Assembly (NCBI GenBank): GCA_037044905.1
Contig: JBAOKB010000115.1
Span: 22,059 to 86,058, forward strand
Length of the DNA: 64,000 nt
Origin: Hortaea werneckii
Lineage: Eukaryota > Ascomycota > Dothideomycetes > Mycosphaerellales > Teratosphaeriaceae
Reading direction: 5' to 3'
Part shown: one piece after another, positions 11,312-21,829 of the stretch
Layout: the number at the start of each line of letters is the position of its first letter
How positions within the stretch are numbered: the first letter of the stretch is position 1
Notes under the pieces: generated by a model
Told to the model about the DNA's origin: nothing
The model's input: only the letters and a program-made list of their open reading frames with translations
Databases searched by the model: none
Program-made: the position numbers and the translations under genes

Positions 11312-12850
11312 ATGAGCTCTCAACAGCTGAAGCGTAGTGCTGAGAAAGCGCCGCACACGGAACCGGGAGTAGCAGAAGACCAGGGTCTCAGTCCAACGTC
11401 GCTCGACGCATCAGCAGGCGATGACACACATCCGCGCAGACAGTCCAATATCAAAGGCAAGACTCCGACTGGACTAGGAGCGGAGCCTCTCAACATTGTC
11501 ATACTGGGCGCGTCGTTCGGCGGACTCTCATGTGCGCACCATTTCTTAGACTACACCATTACCAAGCTACGCACAACATCTACTGCGCCGAACTACCGAC
11601 TCATCATCATCAGTCCATCTACTCACATCTACTGGAATATCGGTGCCCCTCGAGCACTTGTCGGACCGGGCCTGATCAAACATGAAGATGCGTTCATCCC
11701 CATCGAACCTGGCTTCCATCGCCACCGTGGACACCAATTCACGATCATCCAAGGCGAGTGCAAAACCATGGACAAGGATGCGCGGACGGTGACAGTTGAG
11801 CTTATCGGAAGCACGGCACAAAGACGGTGCAGTCAGGTCAACAAACGGCTTTCAAAGGCGACGTCTCCTATATCGCCAGCTGAATCCAACAACCCCAAGA
11901 TCCAAACTATCGGGTATCATGCCTTGATCATGTGTACCGGCTCTAGCGCGCACTCTGATCTACTCTCGCTCCACGGCCCTCACCTGAACACGATCGGCGC
12001 GCTGAATACCTTCCATTCCAAAGTCGACGGAGCCAAGAGCATTGTAGTCTGCGGAGGAGGCTGTTCCGGAGTCGAGACCGCAGGCCAGCTCGCCACATTC
12101 CTGAACTACAGCTCCCACTTCCCGGTGCGCAGACGGATCAAGAACCCGAAGAAAATCTTCCTGATCACAGGCTCCGACCGCTGCCTACCCTTACTCAAGC
12201 CCAAAGTGGGCCAGAAGGCTGAGAAGATGCTCAAGAACCTCGGCGTAGAAATCAAACACAACATCCGCGTGACAGGCGTAAAAGAGGACTTCGACCTAAC
12301 AGGCCAAAGCAAGCTGGAACTAAGCGACGACACGGAAATGATCACGGACCTGTACATCCCCTGCACCGGCGTCGGACCTAACAGCCAGTACGCGCCAGCC
12401 TCGCTGCGCGACGCCCGGGACTACATCCTCACGAACGGGGAAACGATGCGGGTCGATGCCGCGGGGGCCCGGACCTACTGCATCGGGGACGTAGCATCGT
12501 ACAGCCACAACTACGTGCTAGACGTGTACGCCGCCGTGCCGGTCGTAATGCACAACCTGCTGAACGACCTCATCGCGCACGAACTCCGACTTGCGTCCCC
12601 CTACGGCGGGAACCAAGAGAAGATCGACGCGCTCGAGGACGAGGTCTACGTGCAGCGCCACGTCGACAGCCAACTATGTCCTATTAGCCGGTTCGGCGGG
12701 GTGGGGATCCTGATGGATAAGAGCATACCGCGGTATATGGTTCATAGGCTCAAGGGCCATGATTATCGGGTGTGTAAGGCGAATAATGTGGTGGTGAATG
12801 GCGGGAATCCGTATGCGATTAAGACGGCGATGGGGAATAAGTATGAGTGA
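11312..12850 (+). CDS. AIF/FSP1-like FAD-dependent NAD(P)H oxidoreductase
   Basis: Two-dinucleotide-fold flavoprotein of the pyridine nucleotide-disulphide oxidoreductase superfamily, closest in layout to AMID/AIFM2-type NADH:quinone reductases. It has 512 residues from the ATG at 11312; an in-frame ATG at 11228 is possible. A disordered N-terminus of about 55 residues precedes the FAD-binding Rossmann motif VILGASFGGLSCAHHF. The NAD(P)-binding motif is VVCGGGCSGVETAGQLATFL, near residue 245. The C-terminal FAD-contact motif is TYCIGDVASYSHNYVLDVYA, near residue 390. No redox-active CxxxxC pair is visible, which argues against a disulphide reductase. No clear mitochondrial presequence. Substrate unknown; a role in quinone reduction or cell death is inferred only from the superfamily. 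Confidence 0.82.
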   Translation: MSSQQLKRSAEKAPHTEPGVAEDQGLSPTSLDASAGDDTHPRRQSNIKGKTPTGLGAEPLNIVILGASFGGLSCAHHFLDYTITKLRTTSTAPNYRLIIISPSTHIYWNIGAPRALVGPGLIKHEDAFIPIEPGFHRHRGHQFTIIQGECKTMDKDARTVTVELIGSTAQRRCSQVNKRLSKATSPISPAESNNPKIQTIGYHALIMCTGSSAHSDLLSLHGPHLNTIGALNTFHSKVDGAKSIVVCGGGCSGVETAGQLATFLNYSSHFPVRRRIKNPKKIFLITGSDRCLPLLKPKVGQKAEKMLKNLGVEIKHNIRVTGVKEDFDLTGQSKLELSDDTEMITDLYIPCTGVGPNSQYAPASLRDARDYILTNGETMRVDAAGARTYCIGDVASYSHNYVLDVYAAVPVVMHNLLNDLIAHELRLASPYGGNQEKIDALEDEVYVQRHVDSQLCPISRFGGVGILMDKSIPRYMVHRLKGHDYRVCKANNVVVNGGNPYAIKTAMGNKYE

Positions 12851-13501
12851 GCAGGGGGGAAGGAGAAGGGAGGATTGGGTTGGGTGGGTGGTGGTAATGG
12901 CAAGGTATTGTTAGAGTAGGGGAGTTTGGATGCAAGATACCCAGATGACGAATGAATATGTAGTCTTTCTTTCTTTCTGTCTGTCTTTCACCCTTAGCTT
13001 TTTCACTCCTTTTTTTCTTATTATTTCACAAAAAACCCTTCTTATTTGTTTAGCCCGCTGCTTTTGAATGACCAAAATGGTCTGTTGTTACTGTACTGCA
13101 GATACCTTGTAGGTACGTAGTAGGTACTACCTCCTACACTGTGTATGGCCGGAGAACGCGCTAGGACGGGATGGTCCGCAGTGAATGGCGGCAGCGCCCG
13201 TCGCGTTGCTACTTGCGCATCGCGAGCTTCAGGATCCATGGATTGTAGTCGCATGTGAAGCAGCAAGAGATACTCCGTCCCGAGTGAAAGCGACAACGCA
13301 ATCTACGAGCTTTTTGGACAACGTCTTCCGCCAAATCAGTCACACATCCTGCGAACCTGGTCGACTCCCGCGCATTCGCACATACGACCCCGCCTGAGAT
13401 CCATCATCTGATTCCACGACCGAAGCGGAGGGACACCCCAGCCTGGACAAGCGCACTGTAGCACGCGCGCGCAGTGACGAAGACGTGAGAGAAGAGCCGC
13501 G
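12851..13501. other. Intergenic region between AIF-like gene and TAF6
   Basis: 651 bp with a TTTC/TGTC microsatellite at about 12964-12989 and T-rich DNA up to 13050, probably 3' UTR and terminator of the AIF-like gene. A GC-richer TAF6 promoter follows. No gene is seen. Confidence 0.5.
12964..12989. repeat. TTTC/TGTC microsatellite
   Basis: A short run of ctttctttctttctgtctgt-type units just downstream of the AIF-like stop codon. It is a simple repeat of no known role, likely within the 3' UTR. Confidence 0.75.
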
Positions 13502-14866
13502 ATGTCGGTGTGGAATCCTGAAAATGTCACCGACGTCGCGGAGTCAATAGGCATCGCCTCGTTGAACCGGGAGGTAGTCGAACACCTAGCACGAGACGTC
13601 GAGTTCCGCCTGAGCGAGGTCCTGAATGAGGCGTTGAAATTCATGCGGCATGCGAAACGGACAACCCTGACGACTCAAGACATATCACAAGCGTTGCGCC
13701 TACTGGACGTGGAGCCGCTATATGGATACGAGAGCACCCGACCGCTGCGGTTTGGGGAGGCTTCAATAGGGCCAGGACAGCCATTGTTCTATGTCGAAGA
13801 TGAAGAGGCGGATCTGGAGAAGCTTATCAATGCGCCTTTGCCAAAGGTGCCGCGCGAGATCAGCTTCACCGGCCATTGGTTAGCTGTGGAAGGCGTGCAG
13901 CCGAGCATCCCTCAGAATCCAACACCCGCACAAGGACAGGCGGAAATGGCTGCGAGAGGACCCTCAGGGAACTCCACGCTGGCCGCACTCAGTGGTAATG
14001 ACAACCAGAATGTCCGTCCTCCTATCAAGCATGTCCTCTCCAAGGAGCTGCAGCTGTACTTTGACCGGGTGGCGCCTGCAATCATGGACCCTTCGAATGA
14101 AGATTACCGCAATGCGGCATTTGCGTCGCTCAGGACGGACACAGGCATTCATCAACTTGTACCTTACTTTGTCCAATTCGTTGCCGACAAAGTCACGCAC
14201 AACCTCAAATCCATCTTCACCCTCACCTCCAGCATGCAGCTCGTAGCCGCGCTTCTGGACAACCAAAGTCTATACATGGCCCCCTACGTACCTTCCATCG
14301 TTCCCTCAGTCCTCACATGCCTAATCGGCAAACACCTTGGCTCCAGCGCCGACAAGCTATCCACACACTTCGCTCTGCGCGACTTCAGCGCAAGCCTCCT
14401 ATCCAGCATCGCGCGACGCTACGGCCCCAGCTCCTCGACCCTAAAACCCCGAATCGCCCGATCCTGCCTCAGCGCCTTCCTGGATAAGAGCAAAACCTTC
14501 GGAACCCACTATGGCGCTCTCCTCGGCCTGACCTTCATCGCAGGCGGCACGGGCGTCCGCTCGCTCATCCTGCCCAACCTCACCGCATACGACACGGTCC
14601 TCAAGACCGGGCTAGAAGACGAGAACGCCGGGAAGAAGGACCAAGCGGAACACGTCGTGCAAGCGATTTTCCGCGCACTTTCCACGCTGGAAGAAGACGC
14701 GGTCCTAGTCGGCATGTCCTCCACCTCGCAGAACGGCCATCCGGAAGGCGAAGCGCTCAAGGAGCGGTTGATCGAGAGTCTCGGCGGAGTGATGGGCCAG
14801 CGGGTGTTTGAGAGTGGAAGGCAAGGGCTGATCAACGCCGTGCTTGAGAAAGATCTGGCGGTGTAG
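13502..14866 (+). CDS. TAF6: TFIID/SAGA subunit TAF6
   Basis: Histone-fold TBP-associated factor that pairs with TAF9 in TFIID, and in SAGA in yeast. Single exon, 454 residues from the ATG at 13502. The histone fold is at residues 4-68 (NPENVTDVAESIGIASLNRE, then RTTLTTQDISQALRLLDVEP, the H4-like alpha-3). The linker PREISFTGHWLAVEGVQPSIP is typical of TAF6. The C-terminal HEAT-repeat domain (TAF6C) runs from about 180 (LSKELQLYFDRVAPAIM) to about 400. The length matches fungal TAF6. The gene is convergent with the condensin gene downstream. No oddity seen. Confidence 0.95.
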   Translation: MSVWNPENVTDVAESIGIASLNREVVEHLARDVEFRLSEVLNEALKFMRHAKRTTLTTQDISQALRLLDVEPLYGYESTRPLRFGEASIGPGQPLFYVEDEEADLEKLINAPLPKVPREISFTGHWLAVEGVQPSIPQNPTPAQGQAEMAARGPSGNSTLAALSGNDNQNVRPPIKHVLSKELQLYFDRVAPAIMDPSNEDYRNAAFASLRTDTGIHQLVPYFVQFVADKVTHNLKSIFTLTSSMQLVAALLDNQSLYMAPYVPSIVPSVLTCLIGKHLGSSADKLSTHFALRDFSASLLSSIARRYGPSSSTLKPRIARSCLSAFLDKSKTFGTHYGALLGLTFIAGGTGVRSLILPNLTAYDTVLKTGLEDENAGKKDQAEHVVQAIFRALSTLEEDAVLVGMSSTSQNGHPEGEALKERLIESLGGVMGQRVFESGRQGLINAVLEKDLAV

Positions 14867-15333
14867 GATGCCGTTGGGTTGAATTCTTCTTCCTCGACTT
14901 TCTATTCTTCAAACTATGATGTTGTTGGCATGATGAAGACCGGCCAGCAGAACGACGGCGTTTCTAGGCGGCGGAAGCGGGGTAGGGACTCGGATGGGAG
15001 TAATGGGAGTGGGAGCAGCAGTGTTACTTTGCAGGCGGATTGAGATGGGGTACCGTGGGACATGATTCTCTTTTTAGCGAGGCGTTTATTCCCCTTCTTC
15101 GGGCGGAACAGCATGGCTTGTCAGAAGCCTGTGGGGATCACATTAGACCTGGGGGGAAGGATGAGCTGTTTTCGAGTTTAAAAAGGTCTTGGAAAAGTGA
15201 CAACGGTACAACTATACAGATACGAGATTTGGTATCAAAAAATACGAAAACGTCCGGATTTCCCCTTTGACGTCCTTTCCCCCCTCCCCTAACGAACGGC
15301 CCCATTCCCGTCCAACAAATAAGTGCACGATCA
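14867..15333. other. Convergent TAF6/condensin 3' region
   Basis: 467 bp between two stop codons of convergent genes, so it should hold both 3' UTRs and terminators. No gene is seen. Confidence 0.5.
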
Positions 15334-18300
15334 TCACAAGACTTCATCCTCGTCATCCATCACACTCGTCTCGCCGCCGAATTGGACTCTTGTCCCTTCC
15401 GCATCAGGGGCTCCAATCGTCGTATCCCGCATCGTCTTCCTCAACTCCGTCACCTCCTCTTCGCCATCCTCCTCAATCTCCGTCTTCCCCACAGGATCTT
15501 CCGCGTCCCCAGCATGAACATCCATCCCCGTCCCTTGCTCGCTCTGCTCCACCGCACTCCCACGGACCGGCAACTCCGTAGACTCCATGACCGTCGTCTC
15601 CTCCGCCCCACCCCCTCCGCGCTCCCGCGTCATCACATCATGCATGAGCCTCAACAACGCCGTCTTCAATTTCACCAGGGTATTCCGACTCGTGGCATCC
15701 GTCGCAACGCCCGTCTCACTCGCCTCCGTGACCAACTCGAGCACCGTTCCCAATCTCTCCCCCTCACACCCACCTTCAGGCAAATGCAACTTGCCCAGCA
15801 TCGAGAACAGAACCTTCCGTTCCTCTTTCCCCACCTGGCTCGTGACGAGGCGATCGAGGATGGATTCCGCAAGGAGGAAATGCGTCTCGCCCGCGCCCTG
15901 GACAACAGCATGGCTCGTCCCCACGGCTTCGGCGAAACCGACGATTTTGCGTGGGTCCGTCCAGTCGAGCAACATGGTGCCGACGACGGAGAGTTTGACC
16001 ATGCCGCCTTCCGGGTCGATGTCCGAGTCCGCCTCCGCCTCGTCTTGGTAAGCGTCGCGCATAGCGGCCAGCTTGGCGATGGTGGGACACACGATGGAGA
16101 CCATACGGCTGGCGTTCTCGGCGCGCGAGTGGCAGTAGACGGGGAGGAAGTAGGTGAGGGATTGGCGGAGGTGGGCGTTGGCCGTGGTGTCTGGGTCGAA
16201 GTAGGCGATGACGAGTTGTTTGAGGAGGTCTTGGTCCGTGATGAGGCGGGAGAGCATGGATTTGGCGAGGGCGGTGGCGCCAGTGGATTGGACGGCGGGG
16301 TCGTCGGATTTCAGGCTGCGGCTGAAAGCTTTGAGGATTTGTTTCAGGAGGAGGTTCTCTGGGGACTGTTGGTCGGTGGTCGATGTTGTGTTGGGATCGG
16401 AGGATTCCGTTGTAGGCGGGGTGAGGAGGGAAGGATGCGTGATGAGGATGTCGGCTATGATTTGTAAGGCGATGGTTTGGAGACCTGGATGGCCTTTTAC
16501 GAAACCGAGGAGGAAGAGGTTGAGATTCTCTTCGGCTAGATTCTTGCTGAGGAGACAGCAGAGGCCTAGGCAGACGAATCCTCGTTCTCGGACTGGTGCT
16601 TCTTGTGAGCGGACGGCCGGGACGACGAGACTGTTTAGCATTGTGACCAGGTGCTCGTTTTCTTCCAATCCGCAGGCGACGTTTTGAAGCATGCAGAGGG
16701 CAATGTGCAGGGCTTTCATGTTGATCATGATCTCGCGCATTGCTTTCTCCTCCGCGCGCTCGGCTTGCTCAGGCGTAAGCTCCTTTTCTTCCTTTGCATT
16801 CTTCGTCGAGGGCTTCATTCCGCTGCTACTGCCAGAGTCGTCGATGTGCTCTGTCGCAGAATGGAAAGAGTCCTCCGTCGTGCTGTTCTCCGTCTGATCC
16901 TCGTCATCCGTGATCGCATCGTGCACCTCAGCTATCGCCTCAATGACGATTCGGGAGAATTCGCGCTCTCCCTTGGCATCTTCACCGCAAGTGAGTCGTA
17001 ATATCTCCACGACAAGTCTGGTGCATTCTTCCGGCAGAGCAGGATGTGCTAAAGCTGTTCTCATCAGTTGGAACATCTTTCTTCTGCCGACTTCATCCGA
17101 GTAATCGAAAGTGAGCGCCATATGCAGCATCTGCTCAACCACAAACTCTCGCTGCACACGCTCCTCTTCAATCTCCTCGTCCTCGTCTTCTGCGCTGGCC
17201 TGAACAGCTTCGAGCAGCTTGTTCGTCTCCCGTTCAAGCAGGAGGCCAAACTTGGTGACTTCGGGAAGCTTCTCTTCGATCATAGCATCCAGCATTCTCG
17301 GACCATCATATCCTTCCTCCTTACCGGAAGTCCGGCAGTACTCGTTGAAAGTTCTGGCTACGAAAGCAAGCTCAGGGCTTAGGTCTTCCCAGAAGGTGTC
17401 TGGGAAGGAGACGTAATCTACGTAATCCGGTCGCCCTTCCCAAAATTCACGCATGGCGATCAAAGCGATGCCACCCTCGGTGCCGGCGTTGACAACATCG
17501 ATACGTTCCAGCAATTCCAGTAACGCATCAAGGGATGGGGCAGCAGCCTGATTTGCCGGCTTCTTCTCCTTGCCTTCGCCTTCTTCTTCCTCGGCAGCCT
17601 GTTCGGCGGGCAGTGCAGCGCAATCCTCGATCCACCGCTCCCGAAAGAGACGTGCAGTTGCTTTGCGAACATTCTCGTCACGGTCGCGAAGACCCCAGCG
17701 GAGGAGCTTCTCGCGATGGGTGAGCGACAGGTATCTGAAATCGCCTAGTGCGGGCAAGAGACGCGCATACAATGCTCGGCGCGTAGAGCCATCAGCATCT
17801 CGCGCACGTTCTAGTAGATATGGCAGGACTTCTTTGTTGATGGGCAGGTTCAGTAGCAAATTGCGACGGACTTCCGCAGCCGGGTCGTTCTGGAGGATGT
17901 TCAAAAGCTTCTCCAGGACACCCTGGCCTACGCCATCGTCGTCATCGTCGGAACCAGAGTCGTCTTTCTCTTCATCTGGGTTCACTTCGGCTGCTACACG
18001 TCCCAGGCCGTACACAGCTTGTAATCTGACTGGGGCCTCCTTGTCGTGTATCCGCTTCATCAGAGCCAGGCGCACTTGATGGAAGATGTTCTCGTCCAGG
18101 GTGTCAACACTGTGGATGATGTGACTGGTGATCTGCGTTGCTCGGAATCGAATCGTCTTATCTTTGGAGCTCAGCAGGGGGTGTAACATGTGTAAAATCT
18201 CGCCCGTCAAGGTCGATGTCGGCGTCTCCGGCGCGCTCGTCGCATCCGGGTCGGCGGCGTTTGCGATTTCGTTGTCCTTTGCGCTGGCGGAGTCCAAGAA

Positions 18301-18669
18301 GGTGCCGAGGAATCTGACCACCCTATCTCCGGCAGGCTCTGCTTTGCGCACTGCCAAGACGCGCAAGATGCATCTCTTCACCTCCGTATTGAAATCGTCG
18401 GCCTCGAAATCTTCCTGCTGTCTGCCTTTCTTATAGTTGACCGGCTCATAACAGCATGCTTCCTGGACCTTGCGCAGCGCAATGACGGCCTTTCTGTGTC
18501 CCGCTGTCGATTTTTGAGAGTCGCCAAAGATGCGACAAACTTCGCGACGGAGGGATGTGTCTGCGCCCTCGTTGGGCACTTGGGTGGTTGGTGAGGTGTT
18601 GCGGGCGCTGGCGGTGGTGCGGGAACTGGCGGCGGCGGAGCGCGCTCCTCGAGCTACTCGCCCAGGCAT
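15334..18669 (-). CDS. YCG1: Condensin subunit CAP-G (Ycg1/Cnd3)
   Basis: HEAT-repeat subunit of condensin. With Brn1/CAP-H it forms the DNA-holding subcomplex needed for mitotic chromosome compaction. Single-exon model of 1,111 residues, close to fungal Cnd3. The N-terminus is basic and Ala/Ser-rich. The family start then appears (LRREVCRIFGDSQKSTAGHR, then KVQEACCYEPVNY), and HEAT repeats follow, for example APVRLQAVYGLGRVAAEVN and DPAAEVRRNLLLNLPINKE. An acidic Ser-rich insert lies near residues 590-620. The C-terminal Cnd3 region is around 640-1000 (VRERGFVCLGLCCLLSKNLA). The acidic C-terminal tail ends METSVMDDEDEVL-like. Divergent from cysteine synthase across 350 bp. Confidence 0.93.
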   Translation of the reverse strand: MPGRVARGARSAAASSRTTASARNTSPTTQVPNEGADTSLRREVCRIFGDSQKSTAGHRKAVIALRKVQEACCYEPVNYKKGRQQEDFEADDFNTEVKRCILRVLAVRKAEPAGDRVVRFLGTFLDSASAKDNEIANAADPDATSAPETPTSTLTGEILHMLHPLLSSKDKTIRFRATQITSHIIHSVDTLDENIFHQVRLALMKRIHDKEAPVRLQAVYGLGRVAAEVNPDEEKDDSGSDDDDDGVGQGVLEKLLNILQNDPAAEVRRNLLLNLPINKEVLPYLLERARDADGSTRRALYARLLPALGDFRYLSLTHREKLLRWGLRDRDENVRKATARLFRERWIEDCAALPAEQAAEEEEGEGKEKKPANQAAAPSLDALLELLERIDVVNAGTEGGIALIAMREFWEGRPDYVDYVSFPDTFWEDLSPELAFVARTFNEYCRTSGKEEGYDGPRMLDAMIEEKLPEVTKFGLLLERETNKLLEAVQASAEDEDEEIEEERVQREFVVEQMLHMALTFDYSDEVGRRKMFQLMRTALAHPALPEECTRLVVEILRLTCGEDAKGEREFSRIVIEAIAEVHDAITDDEDQTENSTTEDSFHSATEHIDDSGSSSGMKPSTKNAKEEKELTPEQAERAEEKAMREIMINMKALHIALCMLQNVACGLEENEHLVTMLNSLVVPAVRSQEAPVRERGFVCLGLCCLLSKNLAEENLNLFLLGFVKGHPGLQTIALQIIADILITHPSLLTPPTTESSDPNTTSTTDQQSPENLLLKQILKAFSRSLKSDDPAVQSTGATALAKSMLSRLITDQDLLKQLVIAYFDPDTTANAHLRQSLTYFLPVYCHSRAENASRMVSIVCPTIAKLAAMRDAYQDEAEADSDIDPEGGMVKLSVVGTMLLDWTDPRKIVGFAEAVGTSHAVVQGAGETHFLLAESILDRLVTSQVGKEERKVLFSMLGKLHLPEGGCEGERLGTVLELVTEASETGVATDATSRNTLVKLKTALLRLMHDVMTRERGGGGAEETTVMESTELPVRGSAVEQSEQGTGMDVHAGDAEDPVGKTEIEEDGEEEVTELRKTMRDTTIGAPDAEGTRVQFGGETSVMDDEDEVL

Positions 18670-19019
18670 GGCGATAAGTGCGTTGGTGTACGTGGCAGGG
18701 GAGGTTGCCGAGACGTCGTTCGCATCAGATCATCGCTGTCGCATCCAGTCTACTGTCCTACCTCCGGAGGTACCTAGGTATATCGTTGCCTCGCATGTGT
18801 TGACAGCCCGTGTAAACAAAGCGGAATCCACTCCGCCGCGTCTCTGTCGGATGTCGGACACGCTTCAATCCGATCCCCGATATGACGCTCGGCAATGGCA
18901 ACCTCCAGGTTGGAAGGGAAAGTTTGAGCTACAGCACGAAGACGAGGAGCTGTTGTTACTGCCGCTTGCATCTACCTAGGTATCGCCTGGAGCTCGTCTC
19001 CCTCCCCTCATCCCCCGCC
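18670..19019. promoter_or_regulatory. Divergent condensin/cysteine synthase promoter region
   Basis: 350 bp shared by two divergent starts. It contains two exact copies of the palindrome TACCTAGGTA, at 18771-18780 and 18973-18982, one near each gene. That placement would suit a regulatory or structural site, but no factor can be named from sequence. Confidence 0.55.
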
Positions 19020-20314
19020 ATGTTCGCCCGCTCTGCTCTCCGCGCGGCATCTAAGCCCACCGCCGCCGCATCGCCCCTCCTCCAGCGCTTCACCTACGCC
19101 ACCGCCGCCACATCCCACCCCGCTCACTTCTCCGCCCAGGCTGTCGAACAGGCCAACCCGCACGGCATGGAGATCTCCAAGGCGCAAAGAATAGCAGAGG
19201 ATGGCTTCTGGTCAGGTATGGCCTTCAACCTTCCGCCCCACGCGAATCATCAATGAGCCCAAGCAGGCGATGGTGAGATTGATTGGGCATTGACTGATGC
19301 TCTAGCTCTTCCACAGCCATCGGCAACACGCCGCTGATCAAGATGAATGCCCTCTCGAAGCAGACGGGCTGCACAATCCTTGGGAAAGCCGAGTTCCAAA
19401 ACCCCGGCGGCTCAGTCAAGGACCGCGCTGCCAAATTCCTCGTCCAAGATGCGGAGGAGAAGGGTCTCCTCAAACCCGGCGGCACCGTTGTCGAAGGCAC
19501 CGCAGGCAACACCGGCATCGGCCTCGCCCACGTCTGCCGGAACAAGGGCTACAAGATGGTCATCTACATGCCCAACACCCAGTCCCAAGGCAAGATCGAT
19601 CTGCTGAGGTTGCTGGGCGCCGAAGTGTACCCTGTCCCTGCTGTACCATACGACAACCCCGACAACTACAACCACCAAGCCCAGCGACATGCCGAGAGGT
19701 TGGATAACGCCATCTGGACCAACCAATTCGATAACACTGCGAACCGTCAAGCACACATTGAGACCACCGGACCTGAGATTTGGGCTCAGACGGGCGGCAA
19801 GCTGGATGCATTCACTTGCGCTTCTGGCACCGCCGGCACCATTGCAGGTGTCACCCGCTACCTCAAGACCGTCTCTGAAGGCCGAGTCAAGTGCTACGTC
19901 GCTGACCCTCCTGGCTCTGTCATCTACACTTACGTTTCTTCTGGCGGCAAGATGACCGAGCGCAAGGGCTCTTCCATCACCGAAGGTATTGGTCAGGGTC
20001 GTATCACCGAGAACTTGAAGCCTGACATTGATCTCCTTGACGGCGCTCTGCACATCCCGGATGAGAAGAGTATCGAGATGGTCTACCGCTGCTTGGATGA
20101 GGAAGGTCTCTACCTTGGCGCGTCATCCTGCTTGAACGTCGCCGCTGCCAGAGATCTAGCGGAGAAGATGGGACCGGGTCACACGATCGTGACCATCCTG
20201 TGCGATGGTGCATACAGATACGCTGACAGACTGTTCAGCAGGAAGTGGCTCGAGAGCAAGGGTCTTGTGAACGCAATCCCCGAGCACCTCCACAAGTACA
20301 TTGTGCTTGAATAA
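19020..20314 (+). CDS. MCY1: Cysteine synthase, mitochondrial type (Mcy1-like)
   Basis: PLP-dependent O-acetylserine sulfhydrylase/cysteine synthase family. Exons 19020-19215 and 19317-20314 flank a 101-bp intron and give 397 residues. The N-terminus FARSALRAASKPTAAASPLL and following is a typical mitochondrial presequence. The exon junction restores the family start AIGNTPLIKMN. The PLP lysine is K100 in NPGGSVKDRAAKF; the substrate loop EGTAGNTGIGLAH and the phosphate-binding GTAGT in CASGTAGTIAG are present. The extended form with ITEGIGQGRITENL and the C-terminus HKYIVLE resembles the fungal mitochondrial class represented by yeast Mcy1 rather than bacterial CysK. Cystathionine beta-synthase is less likely, as there are no CBS domains. 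The symbol is by resemblance only. Confidence 0.88.
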
Positions 20315-20364
20315 GTAAAAATGAAATGTACAAATAGATTGGATTTCACATTATCTCTCCTAGC

Positions 20365-21829
20365 TCATCGCGAAGCCTGCGACGCTTGCAGCATTTCTAG
20401 CAGATCCACTACCTCCCTCCCTTCTTGTCCCGTTGGCATTCGTCGTCCTGGCAGAGGCCGCTGCAAGTAGAAGCTCTGCCTTCTCGATGCCAGCGAAGCC
20501 TGCCGTATTGTATCGGAACTCGACGGCATCTGTAGAGTACTACCCCGTTTACTGCTCGTAGCCTGAGAACTCCGGCTTCCCTTCGCGGTAAACGCACTGT
20601 CCGGAACCAAAGTCGCTTCATCCCCAGGCCACGCGCAAGCCTCTTCATCACCCATAGAAATCCGCCGGATCCTCATACAATACTCCGGGATCTCCCCCTC
20701 TGAGCCCTCCACGAGCCGTGGCCACCACCTGCCCACCAGCGGCTTCAGCGCAAGCAAGCACGCGCAAACAATCCCCACATTGGCCTCGACGGCACTCCAA
20801 ATAATATTCCAAACCCCACTCTGCACCAGATCGCCCGTCCTCGAGACCAGAAAGACCGTCAACAATCTAACAACCGAAACAGCACAAACGAAGAACCCCA
20901 AAAGAAAAACCACCACCAACGCCACCTTCTGCCGTCGCGGCAACCGCAGTCCCCAAATCCCCGGCAGCGGCAAAACCAACACCAAAACATCAAGTCCAAT
21001 ATCCAGTCCCGCAACCGATAACCAGTACTTCTCCGCACTCATACACCCGCCCCCTCCCACCGTCGGATCCCAGAGTTTGCTAACAGGTCGACAGAGCAGG
21101 GTCCCGCCTAGCACGGCCCAGAGGACGGCGGGGAGGAGGGCGACGAGGAGGCAGTAGCAGAGGATGCGGACGCGGGGGTTGGAGAAGATGCGGAGGTATT
21201 GCATTAGGATGCTGGCTTTGGTGACGGAGACGGTGAGGGCCCAGAGGTTGTTGGTCGTGACTATGAGGATGGTGATGAGGGATAGGGTGTTTTGGATTGT
21301 GGAGGGTGTTGTAGTGGAGTTGGTGGTGGAGGTGGTGGTGGAAGAGGGGTAGGTTCCGATGCCGTAGGCGACGGCGGCGGCGATTAGGGCGGTCATTGTC
21401 CAGGAGAGGATCTGAGAAATAGGAGTGAAGATGAGATGTTAGTTACATGGTTTTCGGATTTGATCAAGGGGCACGAAGGGGGAAGTGAACGATGATGTGA
21501 GTGAGAAACTGGTCCTAGAGTTGAACAGGGCAAGAGCTGAAAAGACGGGAAAGACGAGGAGGCAGGAAGGTGAGAAGGGGACGAGAAAAAGAAGGCGAGT
21601 AATTTACCAAGCTAAGTAGAATAACATAATCGTCCCAACCCAGGCACCGAACCAGCCTCGCGCGTGTATACCATCGGAGTCCAACGACAGCGGTCGAGAG
21701 GATCGCGCAAGCAATCGCAGGACCTAAAGCCTGCCATCCGATATCCCTGGCGCCGAAATGCGCGAGTCTCTCGCTGCGGCTGCTTGTGATGGGTAGTGAG
21801 GTATGATGGTCATCGCGTTTGATCATCAT
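20365..21829 (-). CDS. Fungal rhodopsin-domain seven-helix membrane protein
   Basis: Integral membrane protein of the fungal rhodopsin-domain type, common in Pezizomycotina and related to Pth11-like receptors but without a CFEM domain. Exons 21608-21829 and 20365-21411 flank a 196-bp intron and give 422 residues. The exon junction is LGWDDYVILLSL to ILSWTMTALIAA, and the LGWDDY motif is a family hallmark. Seven hydrophobic helices can be traced, including ALTVSVTKASILMQYLRIF, YWLSVAGLDIGLDVLVLVLP, KVALVVVFLLGFFVCAVSVV and NIIWSAVEANVGIVCACLLA. The C-terminal tail of about 110 residues is cytosolic and Ser/Arg-rich. Ligand and pathway are unknown. The intron is the longest in the window, so an extra small exon is possible. 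Confidence 0.82.

Noticed and set aside
15382..16467. Long + strand open frame opposite the condensin gene
   Set aside because: It is antisense to a strongly conserved HEAT-repeat protein, has Arg/His-rich low-complexity composition, and is a shadow of the real gene.
5101..20314. Secondary-metabolite or degradative gene cluster
   Set aside because: No polyketide synthase, NRPS, terpene cyclase, P450, transporter or cluster regulator is present; the peptidase relic, glucanase and oxidoreductase are unrelated neighbours.
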